Source of the DNA: Persicobacter diffluens
GTDB taxonomy: Bacteria > Bacteroidota > Bacteroidia > Cytophagales > Cyclobacteriaceae
Length of the DNA stretch: 64,000 bases
Assembly (NCBI RefSeq): GCF_036244895.1
Contig: NZ_BQKE01000002.1
Location: 1,426,001-1,490,000 of the forward strand
Direction of reading: 5' to 3'
Below, piece by piece: positions 46,774-55,347 of this stretch (position 1 is the stretch's first letter; every line of letters starts with the position of its first letter). The notes under the pieces are model-generated. The model made no database searches. It was not told where the DNA came from and saw only the letters and a list, made by a program, of their open reading frames with translations. The translations under genes were made by a program, and so were the position numbers.

Positions 46774-46905
46774 AAACCAGGTTATTTACGATTTATTCTA
46801 ACTGTAAGGGAAAAAAATGGTTCCTGTTTCGGATTTTTTTCCAGGGAAGCAGAGGAATGAGGAGAATGCTGGCCCACTAAATTTGGGGGAATAGAAAATG
46901 AGCGA
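46774..46905 (-). repeat. family A dispersed repeat, degenerate copy 7
   Basis: Tail-like AACCAGGTTATTTACG and interior (AACTGTAAGGGAAAAAAATGG, CAGGGAAGCAGAGGAATGAGGAG, CTAAATTTGGGGGA) are recognisable. The head is lost; further end-like pieces lie at 46999-47016 (TTAACCTGAATAATTCCC) and 47111-47125 (GTAAATAATTCGGAT). Confidence 0.6.
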
Positions 46906-46955
46906 AATCAATATCAACGACCTGTTATAAAATCGTTTATCTTGATTTTATCAAG

Positions 46956-46998
46956 CTGGCGGCGCATAATTTGGGGTGTCCAAATTATGTGCCGCTAG
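46956..46998. repeat. long perfect-stem hairpin
   Basis: A 19-bp stem (one or two G-T pairs) around CATAATTTGG / CCAAATTATG with a GGTGT loop. No T-run follows, so it does not look like a terminator. It sits between two degenerate pieces of family A repeats. Confidence 0.85.
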
Positions 46999-47163
46999 AT
47001 TTAACCTGAATAATTCCCAGCCAGATTTAGTCATTCGCGATTGGTGGTTTAAAATCAGTGAGTTTGCTGCAGGGGCTTGCTAATGAGGGTTTTAGTGTGC
47101 TTGTCTGAGCTTGGTAGTAAATAATTCGGATATTATTTTCAGGAACCTGGTTTATTTATGCTT

Positions 47164-47330
47164 CTAAACGCATGTGAAAAGCTAAAATTCGCAGCGAAAA
47201 TTTGATTATTGCAGAAGTCATACCCGATTTATTTTGGGAGAATAGCATCGCTATTGTGGAGAAATTATCTGAAATCTTTTCCAATAAATCGAATTTGCAG
47301 CCGGACGGTGTGCTTTTAAACATGCGCTAA
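47164..47330 (+). repeat. family B dispersed repeat, copy 2
   Basis: About 165 bp; left end ACGCATGTGAAAAG and right end CTTTTAAACATGCGC form imperfect inverted ends. Interior matches copies at 27281-27436 (reverse) and 56934-57081. The right end contains the stop codon of the response-regulator gene (minus strand, 47327-47329). Confidence 0.8.
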
Positions 47331-47746
47331 GCAGGCATATTAAAATGCCTGGTTAACAGATCTTTCATTGCCTCAACGGAAAGTGGTTTGTGGAGTAAAT
47401 CATTAATTTCGGGAATTTCAAGAGCACGTGTTTTATCATCAGGGTTAAAAGAGGTGGTAAGCATAACCACCACAATTTCTGCTTTATGCTGCTCCTCTAA
47501 TTGCTGATAATGATTAATGAAATCCCAACCATCCATGCCGGGCATATTGATATCAAGGAAAATAATTTCCGGTCGGGGGTTTTCGTTTTCTTCAACGGAT
47601 TTCAGGTAAGCTAATCCTTCATTTGCGGATTGAACCGCAATGATTTTTTCGGCGCAATCCATATCATTTAAAACTAACTGGTTAAAAAAATTCGTGGGTT
47701 CATCATCATCAATAAGTAAAATGCATTTTAGTTTTTTCATGATCAT
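47327..47746 (-). CDS. single-domain response regulator
   Basis: 139 residues, a receiver domain only: acidic pocket D13-D15, phosphoacceptor D65 in IIFLDINMPGMDGW, Thr in VVMLTTS and Lys in LLHKPLS. No output domain, so it acts through protein contacts like CheY/Rcp1-type regulators. It begins immediately after the stop codon of the PAS histidine-kinase gene (TAG-ATG, no gap), so the two form a kinase-regulator pair. Its stop lies in a family B repeat. Confidence 0.92.
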   Translation of the reverse strand: MIMKKLKCILLIDDDEPTNFFNQLVLNDMDCAEKIIAVQSANEGLAYLKSVEENENPRPEIIFLDINMPGMDGWDFINHYQQLEEQHKAEIVVVMLTTSFNPDDKTRALEIPEINDLLHKPLSVEAMKDLLTRHFNMPA

Positions 47747-48895
47747 CTATTTTGGAAATTGAATATGAAAGGTGCTCCCTTCCTCTACTTTTGAACTTAC
47801 CCATAGTTTTCCACCATGGAGATCCATTATTTTTTTGCAATGAGCCAGCCCAATTCCTGTCCCTTCTATTTCGGAATTGTTGTGTAAACGTCTGAAAATC
47901 GCAAATATTTTTTCCTGGTATTCTTCCGGTATTCCGATTCCATTATCGGAGACGGTAATTTCCCAAAAGTTTTTTCCTTTATGACCGGCAATCGTGATTT
48001 GCGGCGATATAGTTGGTTTTCTAAATTTAATGGCATTGGAAATCAGGTTTTGAAAAAGCAACCTTACCTCAGTCCTATACCCTTTTATTATCGGGAGATT
48101 TTTTAAATGTATCTTGGTTTTTGTACTTTCAATCGAGGACGCTAAATCCTGTTCTACAAATTGAATAACCTCATTTAAATTAATGATGTCCCATTCTTTG
48201 TTTCGCCCAATCCGATTGTACTCCAAAAGGCCTTTAACCAAGTCACTCATTCTTGTACTTGCGCTTTCTATATAGCGAAGAAATCGCACACCATTTTCAT
48301 CAAGTTGTTTCGAATATGTTCTCGAAAGTAATTCTGAATAAGAAATGACGGTTCTTAACGGTTCTTGTAAATCATGGGAAGCCACATAGGCAAATTGTTC
48401 TAATTCCTTATTTTTATTTTCCAGTTCTTTAACGTATTTCTCAATTTCCTCCGCCTTTTTTATAGGGGTAATATCAACATGCGAGCCAACCATTCGAATG
48501 GGGTTTTCATTTTCATCCCATTCAATTACTTTTCCCCTGCAGAGCACCCAAACGATAGACCCATCTTTATGAAAATACCTCACTTCATTATCGTAGGGGA
48601 TTACTCCTTTTGAACGAACATGGTCCTCAAAGCTTTTTATTGCTTTTGGTAAGTCCTCCGGATGTATGATATTTTGCCATGTCTCCGGATGATTAGGCAA
48701 TTCATGGTCTTCATAGCCAAACATGTGCTTAAAGGTGGGACTCATGTATTCGTGGTTTTCCGCAATGTGCCAATCCCAATATCCTGCCATGGTGCTTTCT
48801 AAAATATTGTTGAACACCATTTCCTTATCATTTAATTTATTTTGTAGCTGATGGAGTTCCTGTTCAAGGGGGATTTTCTGAATGGGTTGTCGCAT
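47747..48895 (-). CDS. PAS-domain sensor histidine kinase
   Basis: 382 residues, soluble. N-terminal coiled coil (~10-35), PAS fold (~30-150; GYWDWHIAENHEYMSPTFKHMFGYEDHELPNHPETW, then VRYFHKDGSIVWVLCRGKVIEWDENENPIRMVGSHVDITPIKKAE), linker helix, then HisKA with H174 in YVASHDLQEPLRTV and HATPase_c with N, G1 and G2 boxes (NLISNAIKFR, VSDNGIGIPEEYQ, GTGIGLAHCKKI). Cytoplasmic sensor; the signal is unknown. Phosphorylates, most likely, the receiver protein encoded next to it. Confidence 0.92.
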   Translation of the reverse strand: MRQPIQKIPLEQELHQLQNKLNDKEMVFNNILESTMAGYWDWHIAENHEYMSPTFKHMFGYEDHELPNHPETWQNIIHPEDLPKAIKSFEDHVRSKGVIPYDNEVRYFHKDGSIVWVLCRGKVIEWDENENPIRMVGSHVDITPIKKAEEIEKYVKELENKNKELEQFAYVASHDLQEPLRTVISYSELLSRTYSKQLDENGVRFLRYIESASTRMSDLVKGLLEYNRIGRNKEWDIINLNEVIQFVEQDLASSIESTKTKIHLKNLPIIKGYRTEVRLLFQNLISNAIKFRKPTISPQITIAGHKGKNFWEITVSDNGIGIPEEYQEKIFAIFRRLHNNSEIEGTGIGLAHCKKIMDLHGGKLWVSSKVEEGSTFHIQFPK

Positions 48896-49105
48896 AGTAA
48901 TGGTAGTTTTGTTTGTATTTACTGTTTTAACCTATGATATGTTATTGAAATAGTTGATAAAATGAAATAAAATAGGGTAATACTCTTTTTTATCCTTCGT
49001 TCTGCGGTGAGCCGATCGTGTCAAATGAGCTAAAATCGGAGTAAAACGATCTTTAAGTTTGACTTTGAGGTTTTTTTGAGGACCGGTATGCGATGAATTT
49101 TCTTC

Positions 49106-49325
49106 TTGAGCCGGATTATTCATGCTGGAATCCTCCTTTAGCTGCAGGGCGAAAAATGATGTAATTTTTCCTGTTTTGAGTTTTTGCTACCGAAGCTGAC
49201 GGGTGAAGAGCAAGCAAACTTGCCCACATTGGGCCATTAAAAAATCAGTTGGCAAAAATGGAACATATTGACAATTAACTCATTAAAGTATGTTTCTGAA
49301 TCTGGCGGTGAATAATTCGGGTTAA
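49106..49325 (-). repeat. family A dispersed repeat, copy 8
   Basis: 220 bp, well preserved. Tail TTGAGCCGGATTATTCATGC, interior TTTAGCTGCAGGGCGAAAAATGATG and GAAGAGCAAGCAAACTTGCCC, head GCGGTGAATAATTCGGGTTAA ending at 49325. Lies between divergent genes. The gap on either side (48896-49105 and 49379-49475) shows no gene. Confidence 0.9.
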
Positions 49326-49357
49326 AATAAGTCCCCTAAGAAGAGCTTCTAACTTAA

Positions 49358-49378
49358 GCGATGAAAAATTCCGGTTAA
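49358..49378 (-). repeat. solo end of family A
   Basis: GCGATGAAAAATTCCGGTTAA resembles the head end only, 33 bp beyond copy 8. No interior follows. Confidence 0.6.
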
Positions 49379-49475
49379 TTGACTTAATTGCGCATAAATA
49401 AAAAGCCCATTGATTGGGTTATTTCTCCCCTTTTCCGAACTTCGCGCGATCTTTTTTTGAGAATAGAAAGCAGCG

Positions 49476-50819
49476 ATGATTCAAACTTATATCCCTTATT
49501 ATAAACGCCTATTAACCTTGGCTATCCCATTGGTGTTGACACAAACCGGACAGGTCGTCGTGGCTTTGGTGGATAATGCCATGGTTGGTCGTGTAGGGAC
49601 ACAGGAGCTGGCAGCGGCTTCTTTTGCTAACAGTGTTTTTGCGGTGATCATGGTTTTTGGGATGGGGATGGCTTTTGCGATTACCCCATTGGTCGGGCAG
49701 GCCATTGGCGCTCATGATGCTGAGGGGGTGAAAAGTATGATCAAAAATGGTGGGATTTTGGGTTTGCTTTCCGCTATTGTATTGGGCTTTCTTTGTTGGT
49801 CTTGTAGCTGGATAATGCCTTATCTGGGGCAGCCGGAAGAAGTATTGACTTTGGCGATTCCCTATTTTCGAATTTTGGCCATATCCTTGTTGCCTTTTAT
49901 GCTCTTTATGATTTTGAAGCAAATTGGAGAAGGCCTTGGGAATACCGTCATGGCGATGGTGGCGACCCTGATTTCAAATGTGGTCAATATTTTTCTGAAT
50001 TGGGTTTTGATCTTCGGTAATTGGGGAGCACCCGAATTAGGCTTAAATGGCGCCGGAATTGCCACCCTGATCGCCCGGGTTATCTTACCTGTGATCTTGT
50101 TTTTTAGTTTTTTGAAAGCACCTGCTATTAGGAAATATTTTGACTTTTCCGGCCTTACGTCGGTATCTTTCCAAAAGGTGACCCAATTGTTAGCCTTGGG
50201 GCTTCCAATTGGTTTCCAATTGGTTTTGGAGACCTCTATTTTTGCCATTGGGGCGGTGATGATGGGTTGGTTGGGGGATGTTCCTTTAGCCTCTCACCAG
50301 GTCGCATTGGGGATGGCGAGTTTGACTTTTATGATTTCCAATGGAGTCGCACAAGCCACAACGATTCGGGTAAGTTATCAAATTGGAGAAAAGAATGCAG
50401 AGGGGCTGAGGATGGTCAGCTATTCTGCTATGCATTTGGTATTGCTGTTCATGACTTTTTGTGGTTTGGGTTTTTACCTTTTCCGATATGACTTACCCAG
50501 AATTTTCACCCCTGATGAGTTGGTGATCAATAGTGCCGCCTCTTTGTTGGTTCTGGCCGGGATCTTTCAAATTTTTGATGGACTGCAAGTGGTTTGTTTG
50601 GGGATTTTACGCGGGATGACCGACGTGAAAGTACCCATGGTATTGGCCGGTTTTTCCTATTTGGTGATTGGTCTTCCTGTGAGTTATTTTGCCGCCTTTT
50701 CCATGGAGATGGGTGCTGAGGGTATTTGGGTTGGTTTTGTGGTGGGGCTTGGCCTGGCAGGACTTTCCCTATATTTTAGAATTTGGAAACGGTTACAGCG
50801 CTATCAAAAGGTATTGTAG
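49476..50819 (+). CDS. MATE-family multidrug/metabolite exporter
   Basis: 447 residues with 12 membrane helices in two similar halves. Segments LAIPLVLTQTGQVVVALVDNAMVGRVGTQELAAASFANSVF and LGLPIGFQLVLETSIFAIGAVMMGWLGDVPLASHQVALGMASL are the paired MATE (NorM-type) signatures. Exports cationic compounds with sodium or protons in characterised members. Monocistronic; the downstream region starts with a family A repeat 23 bp after the stop. Confidence 0.92.
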   Translation: MIQTYIPYYKRLLTLAIPLVLTQTGQVVVALVDNAMVGRVGTQELAAASFANSVFAVIMVFGMGMAFAITPLVGQAIGAHDAEGVKSMIKNGGILGLLSAIVLGFLCWSCSWIMPYLGQPEEVLTLAIPYFRILAISLLPFMLFMILKQIGEGLGNTVMAMVATLISNVVNIFLNWVLIFGNWGAPELGLNGAGIATLIARVILPVILFFSFLKAPAIRKYFDFSGLTSVSFQKVTQLLALGLPIGFQLVLETSIFAIGAVMMGWLGDVPLASHQVALGMASLTFMISNGVAQATTIRVSYQIGEKNAEGLRMVSYSAMHLVLLFMTFCGLGFYLFRYDLPRIFTPDELVINSAASLLVLAGIFQIFDGLQVVCLGILRGMTDVKVPMVLAGFSYLVIGLPVSYFAAFSMEMGAEGIWVGFVVGLGLAGLSLYFRIWKRLQRYQKVL

Positions 50820-50841
50820 GTCTTTGTAGTGGGAAAATCTT

Positions 50842-51067
50842 CCAAGCCGAATTATTCACCGATAAAATAGAAAGCCTTCTATATTGTAGTCATTCTTGGC
50901 CCTATAAAAGTAGGTTTACTGATCTAGTAATAACCTAAAATTGGGCTAAGCTTGCCTTCTCCTCAATCGTCTGCTTTCTTAGAAGTAAAACTCGAAATAG
51001 AAATCTATTCCTTTATTTCCCCGCCTTGTTGCAAAACAAGCATTATAGTAGGAATAATCCGGGGTAA
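50842..51067 (+). repeat. family A dispersed repeat, copy 9
   Basis: Head CAAGCCGAATTATTCACCG, interior AAAATTGGGCTAAGCTTGCC, CTCGAAATAGAAATCTATTCC and GCCTTGTTGC, tail TAGGAATAATCCGGGGTAA. The next bases (AAATCCTCCTTTAGTGG) look like the start of a second, inverted copy that breaks off. Confidence 0.88.
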
Positions 51068-51590
51068 ATCCTCCTTTAGTGGAAAGGCATTAGACTTTAT
51101 AATATCCTTTCACCTCCAATTTTTTCCTATACACCGAAATTTTCTTCCTGATATAGACAATGATCTGTTGATCGATTATTATGACATTGGAGGGGGTGTT
51201 CGTTTAGGTTGGTTTCCTGTAAATTTCATTGAATTAATGTTTTATGCGTCCATTGAATTTTCAGGTTTCCAGTGGTTGATTTTAATTATCGTAAAGAATT
51301 AATGATTTAATTATTAAGTATTTAAAGAAAGCAGCGGTTGCTATAAATCTATTGAAAGCAAAAGGGGATAATATTGTTGAAATGAAAATAATATCAGGCG
51401 AGAATATGATTTTTGTTAGTCCTTTAGTATTTTATTTTTTTGCCTCGACCTTTTATAAAATTATTCCGTTTGATAAGAAGGAAGTCTTCAAAATTTTGAG
51501 TAATTTCTACAAAAGAGGTTCCCTAATGCTTGGTATTAAACCAGTTGGCGTAGGGTGGATTTTTATGTATCGTTATATAAATTTTTAGTT
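51068..51590. other. low-coding-potential region, possible gene remnant
   Basis: Short open stretches occur in two frames (e.g. 51130-51302 encoding LLIDYYDIGGGVRLGWFPVNFIELMFYASIEF, and 51352-51588), but neither has a good start, length or recognised family. The amino-acid pattern of the first looks protein-like, so this could be a decayed gene. Confidence 0.3.
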
Positions 51591-51830
51591 ATGTCGTTGA
51601 TATCACACTTGAAGGATGGTACACAAGTTTTAAATACCACCAGAAATAACAGAATTAAGGCGGGTGATCAGGTCATGTTGGTGTCGGGTACGATTCGCCT
51701 GGTCGATCATATTCAGATTTTGCCTGATGGAAGGGAGAAAGTATGTTGGTTAACAGAAACGGGTTCCATAAGAGGGGAAGATCCTAAGTATTGTCAATTG
51801 ATCAGGAAACAAGATTTAGAAAGCGTGTAG
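51591..51830 (+). CDS. small protein of unknown function
   Basis: 79 residues from the ATG at 51591 (the frame is open further upstream but that part overlaps low-coding sequence). Soluble, mixed beta pattern (KAGDQVMLVSGTIRLVDHIQILPDGREKVCWLTETGSIRGEDP) resembling a small SH3/KOW-like barrel; no family is recognised with certainty. Followed by a strong terminator 28 bp after the stop, which supports it being a real, expressed gene. Confidence 0.6.
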   Translation: MSLISHLKDGTQVLNTTRNNRIKAGDQVMLVSGTIRLVDHIQILPDGREKVCWLTETGSIRGEDPKYCQLIRKQDLESV

Positions 51831-51857
51831 TTTAAATGAGCACCTAATATGCAAAAG

Positions 51858-51886
51858 ACCACTAATTAAATTAGTGGTTTTTTTTT
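51858..51886 (+). terminator. intrinsic terminator after the small gene
   Basis: Perfect 9-bp stem ACCACTAAT / ATTAGTGGT, 3-nt loop, T8. Confidence 0.88.
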
Positions 51887-51909
51887 GACGTCTCTTTACC
51901 GATTTGTCT

Positions 51910-52122
51910 TTAAGCCGATTTATTCACCGCTAGTTTTGGGGATCATCGCTAGAGCCTATTTTTCAGTTCGTTAAGGTTGAATTCTGATAGCCCAAATTTG
52001 AGTAGGCTTGCTTTCTCCTCATTCATTTGCTTCGTTGGGAAAAACTCGAAATAGGAAACTATTCCTTCATTTTTTCCGCCTTGCAGCTAAACGAGGATAA
52101 AAGCATGAATAATCCGGGTTAA
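51910..52122 (+). repeat. family A dispersed repeat, copy 10
   Basis: 213 bp. Head TTAAGCCGATTTATTCACCG, palindrome CCCAAATTTGAG, CTCCTCATTCATTTGCTTCG, ACTCGAAATAGGAAACTATT, CCGCCTTGCAGCTAAACG, tail GCATGAATAATCCGGGTTAA. The remaining bases up to 52365 contain no gene. Confidence 0.92.
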
Positions 52123-52365
52123 GAGATCGGTAGGTAAATTTTATTAGCAATTATAAATTCTTGCTGGAGAAAGGAATCGCCCTGATGAGTTGGTGAAGAT
52201 TGTGAACAAATCAGCTATTGATGGTGGAATGCTCAAAAGGAACAATGTGGTGTTTATTATGGTCAAAGATGTTTAAGTACTTGAAATTGTGTTTATTATT
52301 GCTTAAGTTTTATTTAAGAATTGATTTTATACTTGCTTATTTTCCATTCCAAATAAATATTCTTA

Positions 52366-53385
52366 ATGCGGTATTATATCCCTGTTTTCTTGTTGCTATT
52401 TGCCTGTCAAAATGCCTCTGTTAAGGAGCAGTCATCAGAAAAGTTAGTCACAGAAGCGAGCCCAAATGAGACTTTCCTGAAATCCTGGGAGTCTAGTGAG
52501 CGTAAAAGTCAGTTGATGACCTTTGTAACCAATATTACTAATACCGAGCACAGCCAATACATTGCGACACAGGATCGTATCGCGGTATTTGATAACGACG
52601 GCACCCTTTGGAGTGAAAAGCCGGTATATTTTCAGCTTTATTTTACTTTTTATCGGTTGAAGCAATTAGTAGCGCAACATCCGGAATGGAAACAGCAATC
52701 CCCTTATAAGGAGCTTTTGGCAGGAGATTATGCGGCAGCTCTTCATAGTGGGGAGGAAGCGCTGATTCAACTGTTAATGGATACTCACGCTGGGATGGAC
52801 TCCAAAACATTTCAGCAATTGGTGCGGACATGGTTAAAAGAAGAGCAGCACCCGGAGAAAAAGGTGCCTTTTACCGACTTGGTTTACCAGCCCATGCTGG
52901 AGATGATTGATTATTTGCATCATCATGATTTCCGGGTATTTATTGTTTCAGGAGGAGGGCTGGAGTTTATGAGGGCATGGGCGACCGATGTTTATGATAT
53001 TCCTTCGGAGAGAATTATTGGTAGTACGGTTAAAACTACTTATGATTATAACAATGGCCAGCCCCACATCTACCGGGAGGCTGAATTAGAATTTATTGAT
53101 GATAAAGCTGGTAAGCCTGTTAATATCCATAAAATTATTGGGAAGCATCCGGTCCTTTGTTTTGGTAACTCGGACGGCGATTTGGAAATGATGCAATGGA
53201 CGGAGGCGCATCCCATTGCGTCTATGATGGTCTATATACACCATACCGATAGTGTACGGGAGTGGGCTTATGATAGAAATTCGGCTGTTGGGAAATTTGA
53301 TAAAGCGCTGGATGAAGCAAAGCGGAAAGGGTGGTTATTGGTTGATATGAAGGAGGACTGGAAGCAGGTTTATGCTTTTGAATAA
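52366..53385 (+). CDS. HAD-family phosphatase, predicted lipoprotein
   Basis: 339 residues; start MRYYIPVFLLLFACQN has a lipobox (LFAC). HAD motif I FDNDGTLWSEKP (nucleophile Asp and acid Asp both present), motif II Ser in VFIVSGGG, motif III Lys in the GKPVNIHKIIG region, motif IV FGNSDGDLEM. An internal helical cap (~110-180) lies between motifs I and II. The family is related to phosphoserine-phosphatase-like HAD enzymes; an exported, lipid-anchored form suggests a periplasmic phosphomonoesterase. Substrate unknown. Monocistronic with terminator. Confidence 0.85.
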   Translation: MRYYIPVFLLLFACQNASVKEQSSEKLVTEASPNETFLKSWESSERKSQLMTFVTNITNTEHSQYIATQDRIAVFDNDGTLWSEKPVYFQLYFTFYRLKQLVAQHPEWKQQSPYKELLAGDYAAALHSGEEALIQLLMDTHAGMDSKTFQQLVRTWLKEEQHPEKKVPFTDLVYQPMLEMIDYLHHHDFRVFIVSGGGLEFMRAWATDVYDIPSERIIGSTVKTTYDYNNGQPHIYREAELEFIDDKAGKPVNIHKIIGKHPVLCFGNSDGDLEMMQWTEAHPIASMMVYIHHTDSVREWAYDRNSAVGKFDKALDEAKRKGWLLVDMKEDWKQVYAFE

Positions 53386-53395
53386 ATTTGATGGA

Positions 53396-53432
53396 AAAAA
53401 ACAGGCCTTATTGGGATAAGGCCTGTTTTTTA
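53396..53432. terminator. bidirectional terminator between HAD and HopJ genes
   Basis: Perfect ~15-bp stem AAAACAGGCCTTAT / ATAAGGCCTGTTTT with a TGGG loop; the HopJ-family stop codon lies in its T-run. Confidence 0.9.
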
Positions 53433-53765
53433 TTTTTTGCTCAAGGGGAAATTTTCAAAAGACACCTTTTCAAATCCGGTCTTCATGAAATTTCTGATGT
53501 TCTGATGATCTTCTCCATCAGGTGTTGCTAATACATTCTGATAATGTTCACAAAATAAAGAGAGTGTGGTCTCCTTATCATATTGTAAAATTTTGCCTAA
53601 AGCAAAGACTTTACAAGATCCCTGATTTTGGTCTGAAGAATTGCTCAGGCTTCCATTGATAAAAGCAGTAGGGGTGAAGCTGTAATGATCTTCGATGAAT
53701 GCCAGGACCGCTTTAAAAGTGAGCTCCCCGTTTTTTAACTTTTTGGTAAAGGATGACTTATCCAT
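53430..53765 (-). CDS. HopJ type III effector family protein
   Basis: 111 residues, soluble. Residues ~20-105 match the HopJ family (PF08888): FKAVLAFIEDHYSFTPTAFINGSLSNSSDQNQGSCKVFALGKIL, then TLSLFCEHYQNVLATPDGEDHQNIRNFMKTGFEKVSF. Despite the name, members are widespread in bacteria without type III secretion and their role is unknown. Convergent with the HAD gene across a shared terminator. An ISAs1 element lies 155 bp upstream and may have separated it from its promoter region. Confidence 0.9.
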   Translation of the reverse strand: MDKSSFTKKLKNGELTFKAVLAFIEDHYSFTPTAFINGSLSNSSDQNQGSCKVFALGKILQYDKETTLSLFCEHYQNVLATPDGEDHQNIRNFMKTGFEKVSFENFPLSKK

Positions 53766-53920
53766 ATTTTTTGTTTTAATTTTTATACTTAGATGCTTTA
53801 GTTGCCCCCTCTAAAATGAGTATTTCCACTTAGATTAGTTTCCGTAATCGCATATATTATGATGGGAAACATATATCAAGTTGGTTTTTCCAATTTCTAA
53901 ACTCTGATTCAGTTTTCAAA

Positions 53921-55085
53921 TAGGGCAAACGCATCAGGAGATGATGGATATAAGGTAGTTATGATCCATTGAAGCCTTGTATCTCCTCTTTTTCTTACTG
54001 AGTTTATCATCCATTCTAGAAATTCTCTGCAGTGCGATTTTTCGGAGGATATTTAAGTTTTCAGCGGAATGATCCTTTCTGGCTCTACAAGCATCCTCAT
54101 TAAATGTCACATCCAAATGCCAGTGCAGTTGATTCTCTATGCTCCAATGTCCTCTTGCCAATAAATTGTAGTATTTTGGATCTGAAATTTCTTCAGAACT
54201 CATGTAGAATCTAACCTGCTTACTTTCCTTCCCTTTAACATTTCGATTACTCTCAATCTTAACAATAGTTTTTAGCCCTTCCCAACCAGTTAATTGCTCC
54301 TCTTCCGGCAAAGATGCCATTGAAATTATAGTGCATTTACGTTCTTCTTTTCTTCCATGCCCTTCTTCAATCATTAAGTCAAATTTGCTAGGATTGTGGA
54401 AGCGGAATGCATCTTCAACAATCTGATAACTGTTCCTCTGGTTTTTTTTAAGCGAAAGAAAGTATTGAGCATCACAATCTTGTGTTATTTTTTGAGCAAT
54501 CTCCCTTTGACACCCTATCGCATCAATACTCACCGTAGCGCCGGCCAATTCTATGCTATCAAGTAATTCAGGAATGGCTGTAATTTCGTTGCTTTTATTT
54601 TTAACCTTTTGTTGGCCTATGCAAATATTATTTTCACCAACCCAAGCACTTAATATGTATAAACCTTTATTCCCTTTTTGATTTGGAGAAACTCCCCTTA
54701 ATTTTTTCCCATCTAAAATCACCTGCTTTTCATTTACAACGTCCAGTAATTGTTGCCCATCTTCTTTGAGACTATTCAGCAATGAGTCTGGTCGTAATCT
54801 TTGTAGAACTCGATTAAAGGTATCATGAGAGGGGATACCATTCGATAAATCAAGGCACTCGGCTAGCCATTCATAATTTTGCTCTCCGAAAATTACCATA
54901 TCTTCAAAATCTTCGCCATTACAAATCATTGTTGCTAAGGCGATAAAAAGGATATTTTCTAATGGATGAAGACATCTCCACTCTTGGCGAGGGTCTTCTA
55001 CTCCTGAAAAAATAGTCGTGGGTGTATTCATAGGGCAAAAATAAACCAATTTCTCAATAGTTTTTAACTTGATGCGTTTGCCCTA
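53921..55085 (-). mobile_element. complete ISAs1-family insertion sequence
   Basis: 1165 bp bounded by perfect 16-bp inverted repeats TAGGGCAAACGCATCA (53921-53936 and, inverted, 55070-55085). Both ends are flanked by the direct repeat GTTTTCAAA (53912-53920 and 55086-55094), a 9-bp target duplication. It carries one transposase gene. Inserted in an intergenic region; the perfect ends suggest a recent event. Confidence 0.93.
53934..55031 (-). CDS. ISAs1-family DDE transposase
   Basis: 365 residues from the ATG at 55031; an in-frame TTG six codons upstream is less likely. N-terminal DDE_Tnp_1-associated domain (DPRQEWRCLHPLENILFIALATMICNGEDFEDM) and DDE domain: Asp in VILDGKKLRG, Asp in VSIDAIGCQREIA, and Glu in RGHWSIENQLHWHLDVTFNEDA. 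All three catalytic positions are present and the frame is intact, so the element should be active. Its TGA stop lies within the left inverted repeat. Confidence 0.93.
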   Translation of the reverse strand: MNTPTTIFSGVEDPRQEWRCLHPLENILFIALATMICNGEDFEDMVIFGEQNYEWLAECLDLSNGIPSHDTFNRVLQRLRPDSLLNSLKEDGQQLLDVVNEKQVILDGKKLRGVSPNQKGNKGLYILSAWVGENNICIGQQKVKNKSNEITAIPELLDSIELAGATVSIDAIGCQREIAQKITQDCDAQYFLSLKKNQRNSYQIVEDAFRFHNPSKFDLMIEEGHGRKEERKCTIISMASLPEEEQLTGWEGLKTIVKIESNRNVKGKESKQVRFYMSSEEISDPKYYNLLARGHWSIENQLHWHLDVTFNEDACRARKDHSAENLNILRKIALQRISRMDDKLSKKKRRYKASMDHNYLISIIS

Positions 55086-55094
55086 GTTTTCAAA

Positions 55095-55347
55095 TTAAAT
55101 TGTCCATTTACTACGAATTATGCAAAATAAACCTGCTTTAGGGTAGTCGAAATGTTTTTTAGGTAGAGGGATGAACGGTGAAAAATGCTGAAAGGTATTT
55201 TATTGATAAATAGTAGCTTAAGTGTTGTGTGGCTCTGTTGTGTCTTAATATTTTTATTTATATGTTATTAAGAGCAATAAATTGTTGTAATAGTTGAAAA
55301 ATATTGCTTGGTTTGAGTGGCTATTTTTTTAACCAAATTGACTAACC
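55095..55347. other. AT-rich intergenic region
   Basis: About 250 bp right of the insertion sequence, holding the promoter of the GAF-protein gene. No gene or repeat recognised. Confidence 0.4.
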
